Positions 1 to 7,681 of a stretch of DNA of 64,000 bases are shown here, in pieces. The notes beneath the pieces were generated by a model. The model saw only the letters and a program-made list of their open reading frames with translations. It ran no database searches and had not been told where the DNA came from. A program made the translations under genes and the position numbers. The stretch lies in the NCBI GenBank assembly GCA_963761775.1, contig CAVXIF010000001.1, forward strand, positions 248,001 through 312,000, in the 5' to 3' direction. Source of the DNA: Parerythrobacter_A sp963761775 (GTDB taxonomy: Bacteria > Pseudomonadota > Alphaproteobacteria > Sphingomonadales > Sphingomonadaceae). Each line of letters begins with the position of its first letter. Positions within the stretch are counted from its first letter, which is position 1.

Positions 1-212
1 AGCGACAGCCGGTCGGCAAAGCGGTCCTGCACCCAGCTCGCGCTGAATTCGGTCGGCAGGTAGAGATCGAGCGTGCCGGTGTCGGGGGAGAACCCGCCGA
101 CCTGGATCGGCTTGATCCACTGGCTGTGCAGCTGGTGGCCCAGATCCTTGCGCAGGCCCTGGCTGATATCCGCCCAGTCCGCCGCCAGGTTCACCGCTTC
201 CAGATCTTCCAT
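1..212 (-). CDS. dnaA: DnaA replication initiator, N-terminal part (partial)
   Basis: The reading frame starts at an ATG at 212 on the minus strand and runs off the left edge, giving about 70 residues beginning MEDLEAVNLAADW. The segment QWIKPIQVGG followed by LPTEFSASWVQDRF is typical of DnaA domain I in sphingomonads, which binds DnaB and DiaA-type partners. The ATPase and DNA-binding domains lie outside the window. The gene is followed upstream by rpsT and mutM in the same orientation, the usual neighbourhood of dnaA in this order. In alphaproteobacteria dnaA need not lie at oriC, and I see no DnaA-box cluster here. Identity rests on the N-terminal domain and the gene order. Confidence 0.88.
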   Translation of the reverse strand, partial: MEDLEAVNLAADWADISQGLRKDLGHQLHSQWIKPIQVGGFSPDTGTLDLYLPTEFSASWVQDRFADRLS

Positions 213-594
213 ACACCCCCTGATGCGCGAGCCTGTCCCGCGCTAGAATTCGATAGCGTTCGCCCGGTCGTCGCCGGATCGCTTCTGATTGCGACCGGGC
301 CTCGCCATGCTTTCGACACAGCTTCGCCATCTGCCGGAATCGCATGATTCCGGAGCACAGTCCCTCGACCGATCGTGTTGCGCAGACGGTTTGAACAAGC
401 GCTGCGGAGATCGTTCTAGGCTTGGCGAAAGATGAGTCGCAAGGGCGCCGACTGCAAAATAACTGAAATAATTGAGTTGACAGTAACCAAGCCCGCGGGC
501 TGCCGTTCAAGCCTTTGTAAACCTTGGAAAACAGCATTCACATTGTATGCGAATCGCAGGAATTTCGACCATCCGCGGCGTCTGTCCGCATACG
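213..594. other. Non-coding region upstream of dnaA
   Basis: About 380 bases between the dnaA start and the rpsT terminator hold no ORF with convincing protein character. The region should contain the dnaA promoter and leader on the minus strand, but I could not settle on a -35/-10 pair. An AT-richer patch at about 455-545 stands out against the GC-rich surroundings. A TTGACA hexamer at 477-482 faces the plus strand and has no -10 partner. No TTATNCACA-type DnaA boxes were seen. Confidence 0.5.
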
Positions 595-620
595 AAAAAG
601 CCGGCGCATCGGGCGCCGGC
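595..620 (-). terminator. Intrinsic terminator of rpsT
   Basis: A perfect inverted repeat, GCCGGCGC at 600-607 and GCGCCGGC at 613-620 with a five-base loop, is followed on the minus strand by a run of five U (595-599). It lies about 40 bases after the rpsT stop codon and separates rpsT from dnaA. Confidence 0.85.
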
Positions 621-659
621 TCTTCATCCGCTGCTGCGGCTTGCGAAGGGTCGCGTCGC

Positions 660-920
660 TTACAGGGCGGCGACCCGCTTCGACAGGCGCGACATCTTCC
701 GCGCCACGGTGTTTTTGTGCATCACGCCGCGCGCTACGCCGCGTGCCAGTTCGGGCTGCGCTGCCTTCAGGGCATCGGCGGCAGCGGACTTGTCGCCGCC
801 TTCGATGGCGGTCTCGACCCGCTTCACGAAGCCACGGATGCGGCTCATGCGCGCGCCGTTGATTTCGGCACGGCGATCGTTGCGGCGAATGCGTTTCTTT
901 GCTTGCGGCGTGTTTGCCAT
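660..920 (-). CDS. rpsT: 30S ribosomal protein S20
   Basis: This encodes 86 residues, the normal length for S20, a primary 16S rRNA binding protein of the small subunit. The sequence begins MANTPQAKKRIRRNDRR, is rich in Lys and Arg and lacks Cys and Trp, and its C-terminal part contains MHKNTVARKMSRLSKRV, all typical of the family. The start is the ATG at 920 in an AACGAGACAATG context. It sits between mutM (upstream) and dnaA (downstream) and has its own terminator at 595-620 and a plausible sigma-70 promoter at 1023-1051, so it is probably a monocistronic unit. Confidence 0.96.
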   Translation of the reverse strand: MANTPQAKKRIRRNDRRAEINGARMSRIRGFVKRVETAIEGGDKSAAADALKAAQPELARGVARGVMHKNTVARKMSRLSKRVAAL

Positions 921-1022
921 TGTCTCGTTGCTCCTGCGGCCACGGCGTCGTCATGCGCCAGACCGGATATATTGTGTCGTGCAAGATGGAACGGACGGCA
1001 CAAAGACCGCCGGAAAGCGCGC

Positions 1023-1051
1023 GCATTATGCGCAAAACGGGATTCGGTCAA
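1023..1051 (-). promoter_or_regulatory. Probable sigma-70 promoter of rpsT
   Basis: On the minus strand TTGACC (1051-1046) is followed by a 17-base spacer and TAATGC (1028-1023). This would start transcription near 1016 and leave a leader of about 95 nt before rpsT. The -35 is close to consensus and the -10 only moderate, so this is inference from motif and position. Confidence 0.4.
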
Positions 1052-1085
1052 GCAAATGCGCGTCTTGCGTGCGCGGCGACGGGCC

Positions 1086-1901
1086 TCACGTCTGGCACCG
1101 AGGACAAAACCAGGTGCTGCGCCCGCCCTGCACGAAGCGCCGCACTGTCCCCCCATCGTCGCGGTGGCAGGGTTCGCCCTCGCGGCCATAGGCATCGAAG
1201 CGGGTGGCAAAATAGCCCAGCTCGCCGTCGGGGCGGGCATAATCGCGCAAGCTGCTGCCGCCGTCCTCTATCGATTCGGTCAGCACGGCGCGAATGGCGG
1301 GCACCAGCCGGGCCAGCGCCGGTCCGGACACCTTGCCCGCCGGTTTGCGCGGATGGATGCGCGCGCGCCACAGCGCCTCGCACACATAGATATTGCCCAG
1401 TCCCGCCACGATGCGCTGGTCCAGCAGCATCAGCTTGATAGGCGCAACGCGGCCTCTCAGCGCGGCCTTGAGATGTGCCACACCGAAATCGGGGCCGAGC
1501 GGTTCCGGCCCCATCGCGGCGAAGGACGGCCAGTCCGCGAGGGCATCGCGCGCGACCAGATCGACCCAGCCGAACCGGCGCGGATCGCACAGGGCGAGGT
1601 GATGGGTGGCGGTTTCCAGCTCCAGATGGTCGTGCGTGTCGCGCGCCTCAGGGTCGATCCGCCAGCGCCCGCTCATCCCGAGATGGAAGATCAGCGTCTG
1701 GTCGCGGTCGGTATGGATCAGCCCGAATTTGGCGCGGCGGCCCAGCCCCGTCACCCGCGCGCCCGTCAGCATCTGCACCAGATCCTGCGGAAAGGGACGG
1801 CGCATATCGGGCCGGTTCACGCGCACGGCTGTGATCGCCTGCCCGTCCAGCACACGCGCCAGCCCCCGCACGGTGGTTTCGACTTCGGGGAGTTCGGGCA
1901 T
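1086..1901 (-). CDS. mutM: Formamidopyrimidine-DNA glycosylase (Fpg)
   Basis: This 271-residue base-excision repair enzyme removes 8-oxoguanine and cuts the abasic site. The N-terminus MPELPEVETTVRG carries the catalytic Pro1 and the conserved Glu residues, and the segment RRAKFGL carries the lysine of the active site. The C-terminal end RSTWFCPRCQ provides one half of the zinc finger. The other half is unusual: it reads PCHRDDGG, with Asp where most family members have the second Cys. I believe this variant recurs in sphingomonads but cannot check it here. It is divergent from ubiE across a palindromic repeat and upstream of rpsT. Confidence 0.95.
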   Translation of the reverse strand: MPELPEVETTVRGLARVLDGQAITAVRVNRPDMRRPFPQDLVQMLTGARVTGLGRRAKFGLIHTDRDQTLIFHLGMSGRWRIDPEARDTHDHLELETATHHLALCDPRRFGWVDLVARDALADWPSFAAMGPEPLGPDFGVAHLKAALRGRVAPIKLMLLDQRIVAGLGNIYVCEALWRARIHPRKPAGKVSGPALARLVPAIRAVLTESIEDGGSSLRDYARPDGELGYFATRFDAYGREGEPCHRDDGGTVRRFVQGGRSTWFCPRCQT

Positions 1902-1910
1902 GGTCTTTGC

Positions 1911-2127
1911 TCGCTAACGCTTGGTGCTGTGGGTTTTCGGTTTCTCGCTAACGCTCGCTGCTGTGCCATCCCGCTCCCCCTCCCGACCACCCCATAAGGA
2001 TAATTCCGGGGGTGGCCGGGAGGGGGAGCGGGATGGCACAGCAAGGGACGGCAGATGCCCGACCGCACCTAACAAGGACTCTGGGATGGCACAGCAAGCG
2101 GAGGACGGATGTCCGTAGCGCACCCAA
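1911..2127. repeat. Mosaic palindromic repeat (copy A) between mutM and ubiE
   Basis: The core is a long hairpin. A left arm at 1959-1993 (TGCTGTGCCATCCCGCTCCC...) pairs with a right arm at 2008-2043 with about one mismatch, around an AT-rich loop at 1994-2007. A second, shorter copy of the right-arm end plus its tail (GGATGGCACAGC... then GGAGGACGGATGTCCG) follows at 2083-2127, and a GCTAACGC-type module lies on the left side. The same modules recur at 13931-14100 inside smr. No ORF is supported here. The ubiE and mutM promoters must lie in or beside it. Confidence 0.85.
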
Positions 2128-2180
2128 CGCAAAACGCACCCCCTTGCGCGCAACGCCGTTGCCCGTAAGGCTGCACATCT

Positions 2181-2913
2181 ATGAACGACACAGTCTCCTT
2201 TGGATATCAGGATGTAACGCCCGCGCAGAAGACCGCGCAGGTCGGCGAGGTGTTCAGCAAGGTCGCGGCGAAATACGACCTGATGAACGATGTCATGTCG
2301 GGCGGCATGCACCGGTTGTGGAAAGACCGTTTCGTGCGCCGGGTGAAGCCGCAGGCTGACGAGGCCATTCTGGACATGGCGGGCGGCACCGGCGACATCG
2401 CTTTCCGGATGGCGGCGCGCGGCGCGAGCGTGACCGTGGCCGACATCAACCAGGAAATGCTGGATGTGGGCGTCGAACGCGCCATGGAACGCGGCATCGA
2501 TGGCCTGGTCTGGTCGCGGCAGAATGCGGAAACGCTCGAGTATCCGGCGCGCAGTTTCGATGCCTACACGATCGTGTTCGGCATCCGCAACGTGACCGAC
2601 ATTCCCGCCGCTTTGCGCGAAGCCCATCGCGTGCTGAAGCATGGCGGGCGGTTCTTCTGCATGGAGTTTTCGACCACCACCTGGCCGGGTTTCAAGGATG
2701 TCTACGACGCCTATTCGCACCGCATCATGCCGCAGATGGGCAAACTGATCGCGCAGGACGAGGAAAGCTATCGCTACCTCGCCGAATCGATCCGGCGTTT
2801 TCCGCCTGATGCCGCAATTCGAGGCGATGATTGGCGAGGCTGGCTTCGCGAATACCAAGGTCGAGGCGATCGTGGGCGGTGCGGTGGCGATACATTCGGG
2901 GTGGAAAGTGTGA
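2181..2913 (+). CDS. ubiE: Demethylmenaquinone/ubiquinone methyltransferase UbiE (apparent frameshift)
   Basis: This SAM-dependent C-methyltransferase of ubiquinone synthesis is about 243 residues if one extra base is discounted. Family features are the start with GYQDVTPAQKT, the SAM-binding loop LDMAGGTGDIAF, FGIRNVTD and FCMEFSTTTWPGF. The frame is correct to ESIRRFPP near 2800. The C-terminal part MPQFEAMIGEAGF to AIHSGWKV is then found one base out of frame and stops at 2913. The switch lies near a TTTT run at 2794-2806, which suggests a sequencing insertion rather than a lost gene. ubiB follows downstream. Confidence 0.9.
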
Positions 2914-2978
2914 GGATGCTCGGTGACGGGTTTGCGCATCGGCTTTCGGGTTCGCGCGGACCTGAAGAAAGGGTGTTT

Positions 2979-3137
2979 CGCTCGCAGAGGCGCAGAGGCG
3001 CGGAGAAGAAGGAAGGCGGTTTTGCTTTGCGGCGAAGCCGCTTTCAGCTCGAAAGCCCATACCCAAACCTCGACGTAGTTTTAGAAAGAGCCTGCGGCGC
3101 ATCCATATCCCTCTGCGCCTCCGCGCCTCTGCGAGCG
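2979..3137. repeat. Palindromic repeat with 27-bp CGCAGAGGCGC arms
   Basis: The left arm 2979-3005 (CGCTCGCAGAGGCGCAGAGG...) is almost perfectly complementary to the right arm 3111-3137, with about 105 bases between them containing a second small hairpin (GCGGTTTTGC...GCCGC region, about 3020-3045). It fills most of the ubiE-ubiB gap. Repeats with this arm sequence are familiar from sphingomonad genomes, from memory. No coding potential. Confidence 0.8.
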
Positions 3138-3169
3138 CCTCTGAATTTCTCCGAGCCTGCCGCAACCAC

Positions 3170-4732
3170 ATGCCGATGACTCGCCCCATTACGCATATCC
3201 GGCGCCTGCTGGGCTGGGGCCGCACGCTGGCGAAGCACGGGGCGTTGCGCGGGATCGAGCATGATCCGAATACGCCGCCGCCCGTGCGCCGCCTGATGCG
3301 TATCGCGCGGTTCGGCACGCGCCAGCCTGCCGTGCCGGACTACGCCGCCGCGTTCCGCGCCATCGGGCCTGCCGCGATCAAGCTGGGGCAATCGCTCGCC
3401 ACGCGGCCCGATATCGTTGGCGAGGAGGCGACCGCCAATCTGCTGTCCTTGCAGGACGATCTGCCGCCTGTTCCCTTCGACAGCATTCGCGCCGTCATCG
3501 AAAGCAGCTTCGGCCGTCCATTGAACGCGCTGTTCTCGCATTTCGACGAGGTGCCGGTGGGCGCGGCGTCCATTGCGCAGGTCCACCGCGCCACCACCAC
3601 CGACGGGCGCGATGTCGCGGTGAAAGTGCTGCGCCCCGCCATCCGCGAGAAATTCGCGCGCGATCTCAAGACCTATCACTGGGCGGCCGCACATCTGGAG
3701 GCGATGGGCGGCGAGGCCCAGCGGCTGCGCCCGCGCCTCACCATCGCCAATTTCGAACGCTGGACCAACCGCGAGCTGGACCTGCGGCGCGAGGCAGCCT
3801 CGGCCAGCGAACTGGCGCAGGCGATGCGCGCGGTCGAGGGGTTCGACATTCCCGACATCGACTGGGACCGCACCAATGGCCGCGTGATGACCGTGAGCTG
3901 GGTCGATGGCGTCAAGATCAGCAACCGCGAAGCCCTGCTGGCGGCGGGACACGACTTGCCCGACCTGGCGCAGCGGCTGGTGCTGGCATTTCTGCGCCAG
4001 GCGATCAGCGCGGGTTTCTTCCACGCCGACATGCACCAGGGCAATCTGTTCGTGCGCGCGGACGGTACCATCGTCGCCATCGATTTCGGCATCATGGGCC
4101 GCATCGACCGGCAGGCGCGGGCATGGCTGGCGGAGATTCTCTACGGCCTGACCACCGGCAATTACCGGCGTGTGGCGGAAATCCATTTCGAAGCGCGCTA
4201 CGTGCCCAGCTATCACTCGGTCGACGAATTCGCGACGGCCTTGCGCGCCGTGGGCGAGCCGATGCGCGGCAAGCCCGTCAGCGAGCTGTCGGTCGGGCAA
4301 ATGCTGGACGGGCTGTTCGCCATCACCCGCGATTTCGACATGCAGACGCAGCCGCACCTGCTGCTGTTGCAAAAGACGATGGTGATGGTCGAAGGCATCG
4401 CGACGTCGCTCGACCCCGAAATCAACATGTGGGACGTCGGCGCGCCCTATATCCGCGAATGGATCCGGGACGAGCTGGGGCCGGAATCCGCCATTGCCGA
4501 ACGAATCAAGGCGGATACCGACACGCTGCTGCGCCTGCCCGGCCTGATCCGCCGTATCGAGGACCGGTTCCCGGCAAAGGGCGGCGCGCCCGAACCGCCG
4601 CCGCTGCCCAAGGTCGAACTGATGTGGGAACGCCGCAAGCGCGAGGGGCGCGGCGTGTTCGGCTATCTGCTGGCCGGTGCGGCTGGCGCGGCGATAGCAG
4701 GCGGCGCGGCGCTGATGGGCTGGCTGGGTTAG
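3170..4732 (+). CDS. ubiB: UbiB, ABC1-family atypical kinase for ubiquinone synthesis
   Basis: This is a 520-residue membrane-associated ATPase/kinase-like protein needed for coenzyme Q assembly. It has the family-specific KxGQ motif (IKLGQSLATRPD), the Ala-rich loop AASIAQVHRA, the VAVKVLRP lysine, the catalytic-type ADMHQGN and the metal-binding IDFGIMG. The C-terminus ends in a hydrophobic segment (GYLLAGAAGAAIAGG) expected to anchor it to the membrane. The start is ATG 3170, with an in-frame ATG at 3176 as the alternative. It follows ubiE, consistent with joint function. Its stop codon lies in a short hairpin shared with the convergent gene downstream. Confidence 0.95.
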   Translation: MPMTRPITHIRRLLGWGRTLAKHGALRGIEHDPNTPPPVRRLMRIARFGTRQPAVPDYAAAFRAIGPAAIKLGQSLATRPDIVGEEATANLLSLQDDLPPVPFDSIRAVIESSFGRPLNALFSHFDEVPVGAASIAQVHRATTTDGRDVAVKVLRPAIREKFARDLKTYHWAAAHLEAMGGEAQRLRPRLTIANFERWTNRELDLRREAASASELAQAMRAVEGFDIPDIDWDRTNGRVMTVSWVDGVKISNREALLAAGHDLPDLAQRLVLAFLRQAISAGFFHADMHQGNLFVRADGTIVAIDFGIMGRIDRQARAWLAEILYGLTTGNYRRVAEIHFEARYVPSYHSVDEFATALRAVGEPMRGKPVSELSVGQMLDGLFAITRDFDMQTQPHLLLLQKTMVMVEGIATSLDPEINMWDVGAPYIREWIRDELGPESAIAERIKADTDTLLRLPGLIRRIEDRFPAKGGAPEPPPLPKVELMWERRKREGRGVFGYLLAGAAGAAIAGGAALMGWLG

Positions 4733-4747
4733 ACCCCGGTCTAAACC
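4727..4747. terminator. Short hairpin between convergent ubiB and DUF4345 gene
   Basis: TTAGACC (4729-4735) and GGTCTAA (4738-4744) form a perfect stem that overlaps both stop codons, extended by flanking GG/CC pairs. There is no clear U-run, so termination activity is inferred only from position. Confidence 0.35.
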
Positions 4748-5127
4748 GCAGTTTTGCGTGGCAGCCGTGACCAGGCGATCAGGCAGGCGGCGACCGTCAT
4801 CGCTTCCATCGCCATGCCGGTCCAGAACAGCGGGACCGTGCCGTCCGCCACGATGCTGACCGCGCGCCCGACGAAGGCGATGGCGAACAGCGCGGCCGGT
4901 ACCAGCAGGATCGCGCCATTCCTGCGCCATGTGCCCAGCATGATGCACCCGCCGCCGACCACGAAGAACGCGGTGAAATCCGCGCGCAGGGCGGCCAGCC
5001 CGCTGCTGTCGGTGGCGGTCAGGCCGAACCCGGCGGCGCTGCTGGCCGGATTGATCAGGAACCCGATGCCGATGACGGCGAACAGCAGTCCCAGCAGGAA
5101 CAGGGCGGCGGTCAGGATCAGGCGCAT
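4741..5127 (-). CDS. Small four-helix membrane protein (DUF4345-like)
   Basis: This protein of about 128 residues starts at the ATG at 5127 (MRLILTAALFLLGLLFAVIG) and has four predicted hydrophobic helices. The conserved-looking segment LRADFTAFFVVGGG and a C-terminal AACLIAWSRLP resemble DUF4345-type proteins. Function is unknown. A longer in-frame extension upstream of 5127 looks non-coding, so it was not used. It is convergent with ubiB and divergent from coaBC. Confidence 0.7.
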   Translation of the reverse strand: MRLILTAALFLLGLLFAVIGIGFLINPASSAAGFGLTATDSSGLAALRADFTAFFVVGGGCIMLGTWRRNGAILLVPAALFAIAFVGRAVSIVADGTVPLFWTGMAMEAMTVAACLIAWSRLPRKTAV

Positions 5128-5288
5128 GATATTCTCCGGTGAAACGCAGGATGGTCTAGACGCCGCTAACCCTGTCTGGGAACCGAAAAGGTAACCAAGA
5201 AGCCGCCACCACGGGGCTGGCAGGTGAGGGCGTGTGACGCTACGCTGCTCGCTATCGTGCCGTCCGAACACAGGAACACCTCCACCCG

Positions 5289-6887
5289 ATGACCGAAAGA
5301 CCCTTGCGCATATTGCTGATCGTGGGGGGCGGTATCGCGGCGTATAAATCGTGCGAGCTGGTGCGGCTTGTCCGGCGGGGCGGGGCGGAGGTGACATGCG
5401 TGGTGACGCAGGGCGGGCAGCAATTCGTCACGCCGATGTCGCTCGCCGCGTTAAGCGAAAACCCTGTTTACACTACGCTGTGGGATCTGAAGAACGAAGC
5501 GGAAATGGGCCATATCCAGCTCAGCCGCGAGGCTGACCTGGTGGTGGTCTGCCCGGCGACGGCGAACATGCTGGCCAAGATGGCGGCGGGCATTGCGGAC
5601 GATCTGGCGACGACGTTGATCCTGGCGACGGACAAGCCGGTGATGGTGGTGCCCGCGATGAATGTGCGGATGTGGCAGCACGCCGCGACGCAGCGCAATG
5701 TCGAATGGCTGCGCCATGCGGGCGTCGACGTGATCGACCCCGATGTCGGCGCGATGGCATGCGGCGAATTTGGCCCCGGCCGCCTGCCCGACCCGGAGAT
5801 TATCTGGGCGGAGATTGCCGCGCGGTTCGGGCTGGTCGCCGATTGTGCGCCCGAAGAGTTGCCCGAAGAGTTGGGCGAAGAGCTGCATGATGGCGAAGCG
5901 GCTACACCCGCGCCTGCCAAGGGTGGCTTGGGTGGTCTGCTGTCCTCGCTGATCGCGCGCACCGCTTCCAAAGACGAAGCAAGCGATACCGCTGCCGAAG
6001 CAAAGTCGGACGGTGCCATTCTGGCGGGGAAGGGCAGGGCATTCTCCGCCCCGCCGACGGACCGGGATGCGCTGAACCATACCGTGGTGACGGGCGCGGG
6101 GGCCGCGCTGCCCGAATCGACCGGAGCCGAACCGGACACCGTTGACAGCTTCGATCCGCTAGCGGGGCAACCGGATTTCGAAACCGATATCGAGCATCGC
6201 CCGCTGTACGGCCACCATGTGCTGGTGACCGCAGGTCCGACGCACGAGCCGATCGACCCGGTGCGCTACCTCGCCAACCGGTCGAGCGGAAAGCAGGGTT
6301 TCGCCATCGCTGCTGCTGCTGCGGCGCAGGGCGCGCGGGTGACTCTGGTGGCAGGACCGGTCGCGCTGGCGACACCGCCGGGCGTGGACCGCGTCGATGT
6401 GGAATCCGCACGCGAGATGGCGGCGGCGGTGAAAGCGGCGCTGCCCGCCGATATCGCGATCATGGCGGCGGCGGTGTCGGACTGGCGCACCAGGGACTAC
6501 GCCGACACCAAGATGAAGAAACGCGGCTCCGCCCCGCCCGCGCTGATGCTGGCGGAAAATCCGGATATTCTTGCGACGGTGGCCAGCGGCGAAAAGCGCC
6601 CGACGCTGCTGATCGGGTTCGCCGCCGAAACCGACGATCTCATCGCCAACGCGAAGACCAAGCGCACGCGCAAGGGTGTGGACTGGATCGTCGCCAACGA
6701 TGTCTCCGGCCCGCCGGGCGACAGCGTGATGGGCGGCGACACCAACACCGTGCATATCGTATCGGAGAAGCGGGTGGAGCGCCTCGACACCATGCCCAAA
6801 CAGGCGGTTGCGCGCGAACTGGTCACGCGGGCGGCGGCGGCGTTGGTCGAGATGCGCGAGAACACGGGGTTTGCCGATGATGACTGA
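5289..6887 (+). CDS. coaBC: Bifunctional CoaBC (PPC synthetase / decarboxylase)
   Basis: This flavoprotein makes 4'-phosphopantetheine from phosphopantothenate and cysteine for coenzyme A. The CoaC part (residues 1 to about 185) has VGGGIAAYKSCELVR, the PAMNVRMW motif and the active-site loop ACGEFGPGRLPD. The CoaB part (from about 308) has VTAGPTHEPIDPVRYL, the NRSSGKQG dimerisation and nucleotide loop, MAAAVSDWR and IGFAAETDD. At 532 residues it is over 100 longer than typical CoaBC. The excess is an acidic, Ala-rich linker (about 190-305) with no recognisable domain. Its stop overlaps the start of dut. Confidence 0.95.
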   Translation: MTERPLRILLIVGGGIAAYKSCELVRLVRRGGAEVTCVVTQGGQQFVTPMSLAALSENPVYTTLWDLKNEAEMGHIQLSREADLVVVCPATANMLAKMAAGIADDLATTLILATDKPVMVVPAMNVRMWQHAATQRNVEWLRHAGVDVIDPDVGAMACGEFGPGRLPDPEIIWAEIAARFGLVADCAPEELPEELGEELHDGEAATPAPAKGGLGGLLSSLIARTASKDEASDTAAEAKSDGAILAGKGRAFSAPPTDRDALNHTVVTGAGAALPESTGAEPDTVDSFDPLAGQPDFETDIEHRPLYGHHVLVTAGPTHEPIDPVRYLANRSSGKQGFAIAAAAAAQGARVTLVAGPVALATPPGVDRVDVESAREMAAAVKAALPADIAIMAAAVSDWRTRDYADTKMKKRGSAPPALMLAENPDILATVASGEKRPTLLIGFAAETDDLIANAKTKRTRKGVDWIVANDVSGPPGDSVMGGDTNTVHIVSEKRVERLDTMPKQAVARELVTRAAAALVEMRENTGFADDD

Positions 6888-7338
6888 AGTGGCCGTGCAG
6901 ATTACACGTCTGCCGCATGGCGCGGGGCTGGACCTGCCGCATTACGCGACGGCGGGCGCGGCGGGGATGGATGTGCATGCGGCAGAGGACATGATGCTGG
7001 CCGTCGGCGCGCGCGCGGCGGTGGCGACCGGTTTTGCCGTCGCGATACCCGACGGGTTCGAGATACAGGTGCGCCCGCGTTCGGGCCTTGCGTTGAAGCA
7101 CGGCATTTCGGTGCCCAACGCACCCGGCACCATCGACAGCGATTATCGCGGCGAGCTGAAAGTGATTCTCATCAATCACGGCACCGAACCGTTCGCCATC
7201 GCGCGCGGCGACCGCATCGCGCAGCTGGTGCTGGCCCCGGTTACGCGGGCGCGTTGGTCGGAAGTCGCCACGCTGGATGATACGGCGCGCGGTGCGAGCG
7301 GGTTCGGTTCGACCGGCGGCTCGGGCGCGCTGGTGTGA
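6877..7338 (+). CDS. dut: dUTP diphosphatase
   Basis: This trimeric dUTPase of about 153 residues hydrolyses dUTP to dUMP, keeping uracil out of DNA and supplying dTMP synthesis. All five family motifs are present: AGMDVHAAED, PRSGLALKHGI, NAPGTIDSDYRGE, RIAQLVLAPV and the C-terminal Gly-rich arm ARGASGFGSTGGSG. Translation starts at ATG 6877 or the adjacent ATG 6880, inside the last codons of coaBC, so the two genes are translationally coupled. Confidence 0.96.
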   Translation: MMTEVAVQITRLPHGAGLDLPHYATAGAAGMDVHAAEDMMLAVGARAAVATGFAVAIPDGFEIQVRPRSGLALKHGISVPNAPGTIDSDYRGELKVILINHGTEPFAIARGDRIAQLVLAPVTRARWSEVATLDDTARGASGFGSTGGSGALV

Positions 7339-7664
7339 GCGGGCTTTTAAGCCTTGGTCCCGGCCTGCTGGTGCTGGCTTTTCTGGTGCTGGCGGTGTGG
7401 GTGGTGGTGCTGGTGATGCTGTCAGGCTGGATCATGCTGTTCCTGCGCCGCCGCCACGGCTGGGCGCTGTTCGACTGGCGCACCATCGGCATCCCGTTTA
7501 TCGGCCTGACCGCCGCGATCCAGCTCGGCAATTACCTGCTCGACCTGCTGGGCAGCGCGGTGGACGGCGGCGGCGCTGTCGAGCTGGCGTTCCCGAGCGC
7601 CTTCCTGATCGGCTCGGTCGCCATCGGCGTCGGCATCGCCGCCGTCAGGGCGCGGGGCGGGTAG
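7335..7664 (+). CDS. Small membrane protein of unknown function
   Basis: This 109-residue protein probably starts at GTG 7335, overlapping the dut stop by four bases, so it belongs to the coaBC-dut operon. It has three predicted transmembrane segments (about residues 5-35, 50-72 and 82-103) separated by a short basic loop containing FLRRRHGWALF. I do not recognise the family. The four-base overlap and good codon use support it as a real gene. Confidence 0.65.
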   Translation: MSGLLSLGPGLLVLAFLVLAVWVVVLVMLSGWIMLFLRRRHGWALFDWRTIGIPFIGLTAAIQLGNYLLDLLGSAVDGGGAVELAFPSAFLIGSVAIGVGIAAVRARGG

Positions 7665-7681
7665 GCGGCCCCGCACACGTG

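Noticed and set aside
477..482. TTGACA promoter box upstream of dnaA on the plus strand
   Set aside because: No -10 at 16-18 bases and no plus-strand gene to serve.
213..594. Replication origin beside dnaA
   Set aside because: No cluster of DnaA boxes and no clear AT-rich repeat unit; alphaproteobacterial oriC is often elsewhere.
432..1997. 521-codon plus-strand ORF across rpsT and mutM
   Set aside because: It is antisense to two clear conserved genes and reads as His/Arg/Ala-rich sequence typical of reverse frames in high-GC DNA.
3044..4948. 634-codon minus-strand ORF opposite ubiB
   Set aside because: Shadow of ubiB; composition is His/Gln/Arg-rich without any domain.
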